Origin: Melanopsichium pennsylvanicum
Lineage: Eukaryota > Basidiomycota > Ustilaginomycetes > Ustilaginales
DNA: 64,000 nt
Assembly (NCBI GenBank): GCA_900208305.1
Contig: OAPG01000007.1
Location: 593,001 to 657,000, forward strand
Direction: 5' to 3'
Shown: in pieces, positions 30,902 through 41,508 of the stretch
How the letters are laid out: each line of letters starts with the position of its first letter
Numbering within the stretch: position 1 is the first letter of the stretch
The notes under the pieces: generated by a model
Database searches by the model: none
What the model was told of the DNA's origin: nothing
What the model saw: only the letters and a program-made list of their open reading frames with translations
Program-made: the position numbers and the translations under genes

Positions 30902-32358
30902 CTAGGTGTATGCCACTCTTGGTGAGCAGTGGAGGAGATGGCGTCGAGCGCGGAGATGGGATGCTTGGTTGAGAGTACGGGATCTTGAGAGCTGAGGTTG
31001 TGTTGAAAGCTGTGCCAGGAGCGTTGTTTGGAGCAAGTGTTGATGCTTGTGGTTGAAAAGTGAATTGAGTGATGGGGGACAGAAGGAAAAGGTGATATGA
31101 ATGATCGATGCGGGAGATCTAGGAAAGGAAAGGTGCGCTAGGAGTAGGTACACTGGATGAAAGACTGGTTGGAGGGGAAGAAGCGATGGCTTAGATGGCC
31201 ATAGCAAGGGTTAAAGAGGAAAGCGGGACGGGCCAACGGCAAGGCAGATTCTCAGAAGAACTGAATCACAGCTGTGAACTCGGGATGCTCGGCTCAGCAA
31301 TCACGGCGAAATGATGCAAACTTGACGGGATTCTTGTCTCAATTTGGTTTTTGTTGAAACCTCTTGGAACGATACTGTAGATTGGAATAGGTTTACAAGC
31401 TCTATTGAGAACAGAAGAAGCTCAAAAGTGACAAAGAGTGCAAGCTTAACGACGATATGCAATCTTCTGATGTATGCGCTAAGTTGTTTGCTTGCCGGAC
31501 CCTGATTTTTTAATTTGAGGCAGACGCCCACCAAAATAAATATCGAACAAGGTGGAGGCGATTCAAGGCTGATGAGCACACCCAGGACGACGGTGATTTT
31601 AAAATATTTATTTATTTGGTGTCATTTTTCTGGGCTCAGCGCAAAGCTCCGATTCAACTTGATCCAAATACTGTATTTTTTATTTTTTTATTTCCACACG
31701 ATTTCTTGCTTTGATGAGCGAACCAAATGCCAATCTCCGCCATGGCGTGAATATGACGTTGACAAGCTTCATATTAACACTGCTGGTCGCTCCGACCATT
31801 TTTGAAAACAAACTCTAGGGTTTTGACAGTGCCGCTTCAAGGACGAGAAGCCAATCAGGCTTTTGGACCTAATTGTGCCCGGTTGCCTGTGGTGTCGGTA
31901 TGCTGTGATCTTGATGCATCACATTCATCGCAAGTATCGGACAGGATCGTCAAAAGAGAACGCAACACACACACTCGGTCATTATACTGTACACTTTCGG
32001 TAGTCGTGCTTGCTGCGACAATCTGCTAGTGCGGACAAAGCGTGACAATCGTGGTGAGTCACGCATGCTGCTGTTGTTTGGATTGGATCAAGATCAGAGC
32101 CGCTTTCGGGTCAAATTCAATCAAAGTGATACTGAGCATGAAAAGCTTGCATACGGTATCAACGAGAAAAAGCGGTCGAGTTTGACAGTCGCTTGATGTT
32201 GGCTTTGCAGGCAATCGGTTTGGCGCGATGATGGCTCACTGAACATCCTCAAAGTTTTGTCAAGTGGTTGCAGCGTCAGAGCACAAGGTGAACGGTAGAG
32301 CGGCTCGAAATTCACGCACCAAACGCACCATTTTCAGATGACAGATGCCTTTTGAAAA

Positions 32359-32367
32359 ATCTGATAA
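32359..32367 (+). promoter_or_regulatory. iron-GATA factor site ATCTGATAA
   Basis: Perfect ATCTGATAA, preceded by A. It matches the ATCWGATAA consensus of the SreA/Sre1/Urbs1 iron-sensing GATA repressors. It is 1.6 kb upstream of the NRPS start. Confidence 0.65.
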
Positions 32368-32657
32368 CCAGATCAGAAAGCTCTTACCGCAGTCAATCTG
32401 ATGGTCAACTTGTCACCGCTTCTGCTGTCTGCACATGTTCTTCCTCCACACACTGCAGTTGTGATGCCAACAGTGTCTTGCTGCGTGTGCAGTGTCGGGC
32501 CAAACCGGTAACCTACTCTCAACCAATCGTGTTGCTGTGTCTGCATACGTGTGTGGCCACAGTATCCCCAAGCGAGGTTGCACATAAAGTCAACCGTAGC
32601 GAGGTGCAAACCTTACTGGGAGGATTTGTTCCAGGAGGATTTGTTCCAGGCGTGATC

Positions 32658-32666
32658 TTATCAGAT
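32658..32666 (-). promoter_or_regulatory. iron-GATA factor site ATCTGATAA
   Basis: TTATCAGAT on the plus strand, so ATCTGATAAG on the minus strand. It lies just after a tandem 15-bp duplication. Confidence 0.65.
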
Positions 32667-33005
32667 GAGAGTTGAATTTTGGACCTAGATGACAAGACGC
32701 TGCTAAGATGTTGCCAAGATGCAATATGCGGTTGGCTCAATCACGCTGTCGAGCAATGATTCAACGTTAGCGTGACACTACTACAAACAGAGCCGATCCG
32801 TGCCATGCGCTTTTCCCTCACGCTCAGCAGAACGACTGCGAGCTAAAGACAGAGAGCCACACACCTCGGCACTCGGAAGCCCACTCCCACCAAATTTTAC
32901 ACCAAATTTTACACCAACCAAGTTGACATAAAAGAGAAAAGATGGAGCCAATTTGCGAGTGTTCAAAGCTCTTTGTGCCGGTTTGAGTCTGATTATTTTT
33001 TTTCT

Positions 33006-33014
33006 TTATCAGAT
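33006..33014 (-). promoter_or_regulatory. iron-GATA factor site ATCTGATAA
   Basis: TTATCAGAT on the plus strand. On the minus strand it is preceded by A, giving the full (G/A)ATC(T/A)GATAA form. Confidence 0.65.
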
Positions 33015-33665
33015 TCGATTACTCTACATCACTACAACAGGGTCTTAATTTCTAACTCCAGCCAAAAAGTTTCATTTCATGGTCTTGGCTGCATCGCTTG
33101 CAAACGGGTTCGAGGCTGATGACGTCTTTGAGCAAACAAACGAATCATGGTCAATGGTAGTCTATGTATGCCTCACAACCTTACGCCGGCCTGGATGATG
33201 AGCAAGAGTGTTTCGCATGTGAGTCCACAGTAGGTTGAAACTGCACATGCATCCAAACTTGCACTAGCGCAAACTTGCACTCAATTGACGATTGAGGTTG
33301 ACATTGTGCGACGTCGGCGTTTCCCCAAAGCTGAAAACATTCAACTCACTGGAGCGGTCTCTCATCACACAATTAGACAAAGACAGTTTGTCCGAAAAGA
33401 TCACGCAGAGCCTGCTCTGAGAACACCATTCAGAAACATGACTCGTGTACCGTAGATTTGCAAGAGACCCACAAGAATTTGGCTTTAAGTCCATTGCAGT
33501 AACATGGAAGCTTGGTGTTGATTGGCCGGAGCATGTAGCTCGCATGCGTGAGTGATGCTCGGTAGAATAAAAAGCAGTCCATTTTGCCCGGAAGTAAAGG
33601 AGGGTGGCCACGCTGTTGGCGGATTCGCACGTCTTTCAGGATGATGGAAGAAGAATTTATTTTTT

Positions 33666-33674
33666 TTATCAGAT
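33666..33674 (-). promoter_or_regulatory. iron-GATA factor site ATCTGATAA
   Basis: TTATCAGAT on the plus strand; on the minus strand preceded by A. Fourth copy, 3.4 kb upstream of the oxygenase start. Confidence 0.65.
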
Positions 33675-36600
33675 TAGCGAATCGTTTCATTGTGTAGGAA
33701 AATTTTGGATCATATGCACAGACAAAGTTTCATTTGGACTGTTTGATCGTCACTGCTGGAATGCCTCGGATCAATATACACTGGCTCGCAGCGGTGCACA
33801 GACTTGGCCTTTGCCTCACTCACACATCTTGTTTCTAAGTCAAGTCCGGGCATTCGTACAACTGCTTTGACCTAGCTTGCTTTCCAACTCGCTCTGAGCT
33901 GCGGGTGTTCCCAAGCAAGAGGAGGTGATCGTCTATCCGTACAAAATATCCTTGCGATGCTTCCAAGCACTTGTATATTCTCCCATCATTCTCTCATCTT
34001 CCTCCCATCAGCCGACTCGTTCGTATCCATCCTCGTGACGCTATCCACTCTACTGTTCAAAGGTACGTATAACTGTTTAAATCCCATCGTCGCCACTCGA
34101 CTGTAGCATCTCAGAATACTGGCATCACGCCTCAGCAGTCCGACTCCTTCCGCCATCACGAGCGTCGATCGGCCTCGTCGTTTCAAATCCGCAGTGAGCT
34201 CAACGTGGACGTCTTTCTAGACCGTTGTTCCCGCGCTGGAACAGCAAATTGCTTCAAACCAACTCAACATCTGGGTGCGTGCACGTCAAGCCTATGGTCG
34301 TCCAATCGACTCGTTCGAACGCCCAGTGGCGGATGATGCTTTTCCTAGCAGCAATGGTGACATGAGCTTCTCGCTTGCTTAGGGTCACCGATACTTCTGA
34401 CGTTATCGAGATTCTATCTTGGCAATTTATGCTTCATCTGATTGCTCGTCAGCCTTCTCGATGTCAGCTTCACCATGCAAGGTCCATGAAAGTTTGAGCC
34501 CAGCTTCAAGTGCTTGCAGCTTGTCATCGCACATTTTTTTTGGCGTTTCAGACATCTCGGAGCGAGCCATCGACATTTGACGAGTTCGATGCACCGACAT
34601 GCACCAAAAGCTTCTCATAGCCGAAGCGTTTCTCTGGAATGAATGACTGACTGATATAGTTCCCACACGCTTTCCCCACTTCTCGCCCCGCATGACAATT
34701 ATCCCCGACGGATTATGCCTGCATGACGACAGCCGTCGCACTCAAACCTTGCACGAACACAATTACCAACCCCAATTCAAACGCTCTCTGCCTCTGAATA
34801 GCAGCAATGAGTGAATTAGCCGTAAGTGCACTTCCAGCTCCGTTTTGTAGATCGACGTCGATGATGGGCAAGTTCCAGGTCTAAGCCTCGATGATGTGAT
34901 GCGATGTGATGGGCAGCTACGCCAAAATTCTCCGTAGCCATTGCTCCTTTAGGCTGCATAACCGCATGGTTTTGCTCTTGCGAGCTCTGATGATGCTTTC
35001 ACAGAGCGAGCTCAGGAGTTGCGCGGTTGCTTCAGCACAAATCGGGCCGATTGCCTTGATGCTAACATTAGGTTTGAGGAATGTGCGGTCCTAGAACAAA
35101 CAAAACCGCTCCGAGCTTGGTTTTTCTCAGAAGGGTGGCCAATTCTGAAGGGTGGCCAATTCTCAGAATACGGACCCAGACGCTCGCGACTTGTACCAAG
35201 TGTGGTCGTCAAAGATGCTATGCAGCTTCTGATTTCGGTTGATCCAGGTTTTGCTCTCGCTCAAGCATTAAGACATGCTGCGGACGTCTCAACGACAGCG
35301 ATGCCGTTTCGCTGCTTCGACAGGGTGAGGGCGCCTCGACCAATCAAATTCGCGCTATTCCCAATCCTCCTCGACCCTCGCCCCGCCTGACGTGAGCCTT
35401 TGGGCTTTGCTGCACTTCTGGCGTCATCCAAATCCTAGATCGACGATCTGCTGCCCCCACCATTTCGGCACGGCATCTCGATCATGGCCCACGGTTTTTC
35501 TGTGTCGTGCTCGTACAGGGTAGTGCACACTTGTGCAGACTTGTACTGAGCGCACTGCAGGGAAACGCTCATAGACTCATGCTGTGGGCGTTGTGCTCAG
35601 CGCTTTTGCTTTCTAAGCTAAGCTCAGAAAGACAGGGCCACTTGTGCACTGCGGCTTTCACATGAAGAAAGACATGATCAACGGAGCATACCCATTCAAA
35701 TAAAATTCCTCCACACGCGGATCGCGATGGATGAAAGTATGCACAAAACCAAACATATAAAATTCTGCGGCCATGTTTGTCAGCCAAGATCGTAACGGCA
35801 GACAGCGCCATCTTGCCTTGGATCGTCATCCGCCGTATACTTTCCTAAGATCTAGCGTCATATCCGCGACTCTGGTGTTGCACCTTCAGTTGCTTTCCGC
35901 TTTTCTGGATTTTTCATCTCCGCTCCTTTGTTTCGCAATTTCGACTTGTGTCAACTTCAAGGGTAAGGTCGCCGCTTACAATAACACCGCTCCGAGCCAT
36001 GCCTCTTGGGTTTTGAGGGGTCAGTATATTGGTAATGACAGCATTCTGATTGGTCGATCGTTCAGCTTGTTCGCTATGCTTCGGCTTGATGTGATTGGCA
36101 ATGTTCGCCGTTCGCGATACGTTTACACAGCAAGGTGGTGCTCGAGTTGCAACGCCAAGCTTCGGCCCGACTGACATGGCACGTTTCTTGCAAAGAGCCA
36201 ACGTTGTCGCTAATGTCGGTTTTGCGGCCAATGCAGTGCTGCCTTCTACCGTGCCTAGGACAAGGTTTTGACTTGACCTCCTAGCTTCGACGCCAGCTCC
36301 CCACTAGAGGCACCGTGCCGACGTCGGAGCGGATCAAGACGAGTATGAACCTCGAAGCCACAAGCGAGTCCGATACTCTCGGTACTTGGGCGTCCTTACG
36401 GTAAAGGGCTACTACCTGTTAACGTCAGGGTCTGACCAAGCCGGTTCGAATGTTCAAAAATGCCGCGGCCGATCCATAGAATCTGGGTGTCAAACCCTTT
36501 TTCGTTGTCACTCTTCTTGTTTCTCCTCTCCTTTCCTTTCAAATTTTGGGCCTGGTTGGCCCTGCTTAGCCAAAGCCGCTCACAGAAGGGGTTCACTTGA

Positions 36601-37097
36601 TCATGATGCTTCCTGCTCCCTGACTTTCGCATATCATCTCCTAGCCACCTGTCCTTCATTCCGAGCTCCCCCTTCTCCACTTACGAAGACGCTGAAACCT
36701 CGTTCGCCTCTCTTCATTCCCAATTTAGCGCACTTGCATTGGTTGATATATACGGCGGCTGTTATTACTTTGCATCATTTGCCTGCCCCCTTAATTCTCA
36801 TTGTCAACATCCTATCGTTGCCAGCGACCACCATCGTAACATTCGAGGCTTTCTCATCCTGACGTCGGTTCTTGGTTCCATCTACTTTATTAGCAGCTCG
36901 TCAGCCTGTTGCTCACCACTTTCCCATTCCACTTTCGTCGCTTCTCATCCTCTGTGAACCTCAACTTTGGCTTGGCATCCATTTGACTCTGCTCTCTCCG
37001 ACTGCCCCATCGCTCCTCTTGGCCTTCTCTTCCAACTCTGTTCGCATTTTCGTTGTAGGACATCGCTCTGGCCGCCTCAACCTCTTCGCTTGCAATC

Positions 37098-39079
37098 ATG
37101 GATGGAGTAAGTATTCACACAGTCAGCAGCAGCTCACCACATTGCTCGTGAATGGTCCGCTGACCTTTGCCTACCGTCTACCCTGTGTTTTTTGCTCGTC
37201 GCAGGTCTCTCCCCCGCATGCAACCGTCCTTAAGGATGACATCTACGACCTGCTCGGCATTGGCTATGGTCCTGCCCATCTCGCCCTCTCCATTGCTCTC
37301 CGAGAATCGGTCGACGCCAGTGAAGCCAGCTTCAAATCTCACTTTCTCGAAAAGCGCGGATACTTCGCATGGCACCCTGCCCTGTTGCTTCCAGGCTCTC
37401 AATTACAAGTGTCCCCGCTCAAGGACCTCGTCACCCTTCGTGACCCAACGTCCACTTATAGTTTCTACAACTACCTGCATTCGCACGGCCGTCTTGCTCG
37501 CTACATCAACAAAGAGCAGGGCGTGCCAAGCCGTCGCGAATGGACTTCCTACCTCGCATGGGCTGCACGACGCATGAACGATGCTGTCTCGTATGGTCAA
37601 GATGTCGTCTCCATCGAGCCTCTCACCGTCATCTCTGCCGCAACTGATGGCAAGGAGGACACCCTTACTGTCCGATCAGCAAGCGATGAGGAAGCAGACG
37701 CTCTGTGCCTGTACCGCGTCTGCACACGCGACCTAGCTACCGGCCAGATCGTCACCAGGTACGCTCGCAACCTCTCTGTTGCCGTTGGTGGCGTCCCTAA
37801 GCTTCCGCCTGCATTCCAGTCCGCCTACGCCCAGCAAAACCATAACACCACTTCCGTCCCCCGCATTGTTCATTCGGGTACATTCATCCCATCCCTCGAG
37901 GGTCTTGAGCCCAAACTTCACTCTACCGCATCCATCCGCCGCTCAAACGCAGGCTCGCGGCTAGATGACGCGTCCCGCCTCCGACTGGCAGTCATCGGCG
38001 CCGGCCAGTCGTCCACAGAGATGCTGATGAACCTTCACTCTCGCTTCCCTACTGCCATTGTGACGATGATCTTCCGAGCCTCTGCTCTCGTTCCGAGTGA
38101 TGACACCGGCTTCATCAACAGTGCAGCATTCGACCCTGAAAGGACGGATGAATTCTGGCAGGCGAATGAGACTCAGCGCCGCAAGTGGTTGCAAGAGTTC
38201 AAGAGGACCAACTACTCGGTTGTGAGGACGGACCTGTTGAACGAGCTCCATGACACTATGTATGACAAGTTTGAAGTGCAGTTGCCAGAGGAGCTGCAAG
38301 ACCCGGCTGAAAAGGAGATGGGAAGGATGGAGATGAGAAGGTGTACCGAGGTTGACGCTGTTACACTTTCTGAGGATGGAGTGGAGCTGATGCTGAAGGA
38401 CAACCTGAGGAATGGTAAGCAGGAGATGATCAAGTTTGACGCTGTATTTGTTGGCACAGGCTTTATCAGGAGTCCAGCTCAGATGCCTTTCCTCGAAGCT
38501 CTCAAGCCCTTCTACCCCGCCCTTGACTCTGAATGGACTGCGAGAGATACGGCAGAGGAAGAAAATGAAGTGGCAACGTTGATCGCTGTTGAGGATGAGG
38601 AAGTGGTCGAACGTCGTCGTCAGAACTTGCGAGGTATCACCAGGGACTACCGCCTGGTTCCAGCCAGCGCTATGAAGAGCACTCTCCGCAGCGGAAAGAG
38701 CTCGCCTGGTGTGGCTAGTGATGCCAGCTCGACTTCGAGTCAGGAGACACTTGCAAGCGAAGGAGGTGCCTCGGATTCCAACAACCTTCCCGAACCATCA
38801 CTGTACGTGCTTGGCGGGAATGAAGCGACGCATGGTCTCAGTGACAGCTTGCTGTCGATTGTCGCGCACAGGGCTGGCGAACTTACGAGTAGCCTGGTGC
38901 ATCGCTTACCAAGGTCGAGGAGAGGCATCGCTTCCACGACCAATGCAGAGATCGCCGCTACTACGACGACAACAGGCGACAAGACTACGGCGCCAGCAGC
39001 AGTCAAAGCGGCGGCAGCAGCGGTCAATGACAAGCTGAACGCCTTGTCTGGTCTCACTATCCATTCCACACCAAACTAG
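37098..39079 (+). CDS. sid1: L-ornithine N5-monooxygenase (Sid1-like)
   Basis: First step of hydroxamate siderophore synthesis: FAD- and NADPH-dependent hydroxylation of ornithine. Two exons are proposed: 37098-37106 (ATGGATGGA, 9 nt) and 37205-39079, with a 98-bp intron (GTAAGT...CGCAG, CTGAC branch site). This gives 627 residues starting MDGVSPPHATVLKDDIYDLLG. The longer unspliced frame from 36872 has an unlikely hydrophobic leader and is rejected. Motifs: GIGYGPAHLAL (FAD binding, residues 21-31), the conserved WHPALLLPGSQLQVSPLKDLVTLRDP block, VIGAGQSSTE (NADPH binding, near 265), FVGTGF (near 417) and GGNEATHGLSDSLLS (near 540). Residues about 440-520 and the Ala/Thr-rich C-terminus are family-variable insertions. 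It is divergent from the NRPS and shares its promoter. Confidence 0.94.
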
Positions 39080-39595
39080 AGACGGGGTGAATGGGGTGCA
39101 GGACACGAAGGACAACACACCAACTCATATCGTATGGTCTCAACGCAATCTTTAATAACAGTAAGAATGTATCAGTCGTAATCATGTCTTTGGTTCCCTT
39201 GGCCACTGAGTTGACGTGGTTGCTTGAACATGAAGTGTTAGAGGCATGCTCGATTGAGCTAGACGAGGCAAGAAAACGAAGTTTCGAGTCCAAAAAAAAA
39301 AAAAAGCGCGTTGTGAGCTCAAGTCACAGTTCGAGCATCTGATCATCACTACCTGAACCTTACTGTGTCGACCGGTGGCTTGGCGCGTGGGATCCATTTG
39401 TCGCCTTGTCTACCCTCTCTCCACTCCATTCAGTACTCACTCACCCACCCCATGGGCGATCACTATGCGACCAGGACGCTGTGCACTTACGACATCAATT
39501 TGTTCAAGTCTTACTAAAGGAATAGGAACATGACAAATCGGATCACTCGCCAAACTTGACAGTGTGCGCGAAAAAACCGAAACAAGACTCTCATC
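39080..39595. other. intergenic between convergent sid1-like and CWC24-like genes
   Basis: 516 bp of 3' flanking sequence between two convergent genes, with a poly-A run at 39292-39304. No gene recognised. Confidence 0.5.
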
Positions 39596-40729
39596 TCACT
39601 CATCATCGCTATTACCCGATCCAAACTCTGTCAACGGTTGCTCATCCCCATTTTTTTTCCAACCATTCCTTTCTGCCTTTGCATGTTCTTTTCGCATTTT
39701 CACCTTGTCCATCTTGTGCAGCACCTTGGTGGCCGAATTGAACAACCCACCCGTCTGTGCACCGCATGCGAAGCATTTGGAATTCTTGGCATACCTCTTG
39801 ATGGCGCAACTCGAACAAAAGTAATGTGCACATCTCGTAACCACTGGATCCGTAAAAGGCTTTCTGCAGATCAAGCAAGCAAACGGTACCTCCTCTTGCT
39901 CCTTGTCATCCGTTTCTGGATCCGACAAAACATTCTCTCTCGCTTTCAAATTCGAATTGGGCAGCACGTCCAATTGCCACCCTGCCAGATAGTCGGATCG
40001 ATCGTGGAGGAACTTGCAAGTATCTCCGAATCCACAGTATCCGGTTTCCTTGTACTCCTTGCAGATATCGGGTTGGTAATCCATGAGCGATGTGGTGCGG
40101 ACGGTGGTGGTCTGGCGGATAGGACCACGAGAACGCAATTTGGAGGATGTACCATCGTCCCTTGTTGCAATGTATGACGAGTAGGAGTTGGCGCCTCGAT
40201 ACAGCCCATCGGCATTGCTGAACTGGGTCGCATCCTTCGAGGCGGAGGAAGCGGTTTCGAGATCCCAATCCGAGTGACGAGTTGCATCGTCGCGAATCTT
40301 TTCAAGGCTGTGATTGGTTGTGGAAAAAGTGCGACTCTGATCGCTCGGGGATGACTTGGATTTAAAGTCATTGTCTAGACTATGCAGAGAGTCATCTGGA
40401 TCATCGTCGCTACCTCCGCCACTGAACTTGGACTTGCGAAGAACCGAACCGGTGGACTGTACAAGGGGATTGTTGTTCACCCGCTTCTTCTTATGCACCA
40501 GTGATGAGAGTGTGCTGATCGCGGTTTCATCGTCAGAGTCACTTTCTGAACTCTTTGATGTGTTGTTGGGTGCTCTTGATGGACCAGCGCCGCTGCTGAA
40601 AGATGATGATACGGTTCGTGATGAAGTGGAGGTATTCGATCGAGATGGTGGTCCGCGCTTCCTTTTAAATACCACCGAAGATGGCGAATTACCAGATTCC
40701 GTAGATGCATTCATAGCTGACAAGATCAT
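39596..40729 (-). CDS. CWC24: CCCH + RING splicing factor (Cwc24/RNF113-type)
   Basis: 377 residues. Spliceosomal RING protein of the Prp19-associated group that acts near the 5' splice site at activation. The first ~200 residues are Ser-rich and disordered. A CCCH zinc finger (CKEYKETGYCGFGDTCKFLH) lies at about 222-241, followed by the family linker YLAGWQLD. A C3HC4 RING (CLICRKPFTDPVVTRCAHYFC...CFACGAQ) lies at about 283-325. CCCH followed by RING with this linker is diagnostic of the Cwc24/RNF113A family. The start at 40729 (MILSAMNAS) could also be the Met five codons later. Convergent with the sid1-like gene, divergent from FGAM synthase. Confidence 0.9.
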   Translation of the reverse strand: MILSAMNASTESGNSPSSVVFKRKRGPPSRSNTSTSSRTVSSSFSSGAGPSRAPNNTSKSSESDSDDETAISTLSSLVHKKKRVNNNPLVQSTGSVLRKSKFSGGGSDDDPDDSLHSLDNDFKSKSSPSDQSRTFSTTNHSLEKIRDDATRHSDWDLETASSASKDATQFSNADGLYRGANSYSSYIATRDDGTSSKLRSRGPIRQTTTVRTTSLMDYQPDICKEYKETGYCGFGDTCKFLHDRSDYLAGWQLDVLPNSNLKARENVLSDPETDDKEQEEVPFACLICRKPFTDPVVTRCAHYFCSSCAIKRYAKNSKCFACGAQTGGLFNSATKVLHKMDKVKMRKEHAKAERNGWKKNGDEQPLTEFGSGNSDDE

Positions 40730-41508
40730 TTAGACCACCGGAAAACTAGCATATAAAGTGGTTGTCCAAGGTGAAAAGAGATAGGATTACGAAGCACCAA
40801 AGTATCAACAATCAAGGGTCTCTGGGTTCCACAAAACTTGCTGGGCTCCTCGAGAAAGTGGAGTTTTCATCTGTCGCGCGAGAAAAGAAAATATAACATT
40901 TATTGATTAAGCCAGCACAGACCCTACTTTATTTATTTTTTTATTTTTCGTCGGTCGATTTCTTTTTTTTTTCTTTCTTTTTTTTCTTCTCAAAGCAGTC
41001 ATGACTGGAAAGCTCAGTGTCACGGTGATGTTGCACAGAGCGTGTACTGCTATACCGTACGCTGTAGGACACAAAAAGTATGGTTTGATCACCATCGCTT
41101 CTTGCCTCTTGATTGATAGGAGGGCCATCCACTCCTTTTTGCACCCCTCGACTCAATCGTCAAGCAGCATCGTCTGCTTTCGACGTTGCTTGTTCCTTCC
41201 CAATCTCATTTCCTGTTGTCGCTTCTCCTTGGAATCCCTTTGGCCGTCGAGCCAACTTGCATACAGCCACAACGTGAGAGTCTCTTCGACGGCGCTCAGA
41301 AACGTATCCGCAGCTCAGTTTGAGAGCGGCTCAAGATCTAACCACTCCTTTCTCTTTTGTCACTTTCTTGCTTGGTTGCTTGGCTTTCGTTCGCTGCATT
41401 GACATTCACAGGAAGCGATTGCTTTCTGTTGCAGTTGAACTCTGACTCTGCCCACACCCTTGGGTAGTCAACCCTCCACCCTCTTTCTCCACCCCACCAA
41501 ACCGCAAG
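40730..41508. other. divergent promoter region (CWC24-like / FGAM synthase)
   Basis: 779 bp between two divergent start codons. It contains AT-rich and T-rich tracts near 40885-40990 and a CT-rich leader before 41509. No gene recognised. Confidence 0.5.

Larger units (their letters stand above)
30745..37097. promoter_or_regulatory. shared 6.35-kb divergent promoter of the siderophore pair
   Basis: The whole interval between the start codons of the NRPS (minus) and the ornithine oxygenase (plus). No convincing gene lies in it. It holds four ATCTGATAA sites between 32359 and 33674, a TATATA box at 36747 about 350 bp before the oxygenase start, and two short tandem duplications (GGAGGATTTGTTCCA near 32621-32650; AAGGGTGGCCAATTCT near 35130-35166). 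A shared regulatory interval between sid1 and sid2, with distal GATA sites, is established for U. maydis. Extending that to this sequence is inference. Confidence 0.7.

Noticed and set aside
36440..36460. tRNA B-box-like GGTTCGAAT
   Set aside because: No matching A box, acceptor stem or T arm could be built. A similar GGTTCGAGGC at 33105 was rejected for the same reason.
36872..37204. 111-residue N-terminal extension of the ornithine oxygenase
   Set aside because: Leu/Ser/Pro-rich and unlike the family; an ATG, 9-nt exon and well-formed intron at 37098-37204 give a normal N-terminus.
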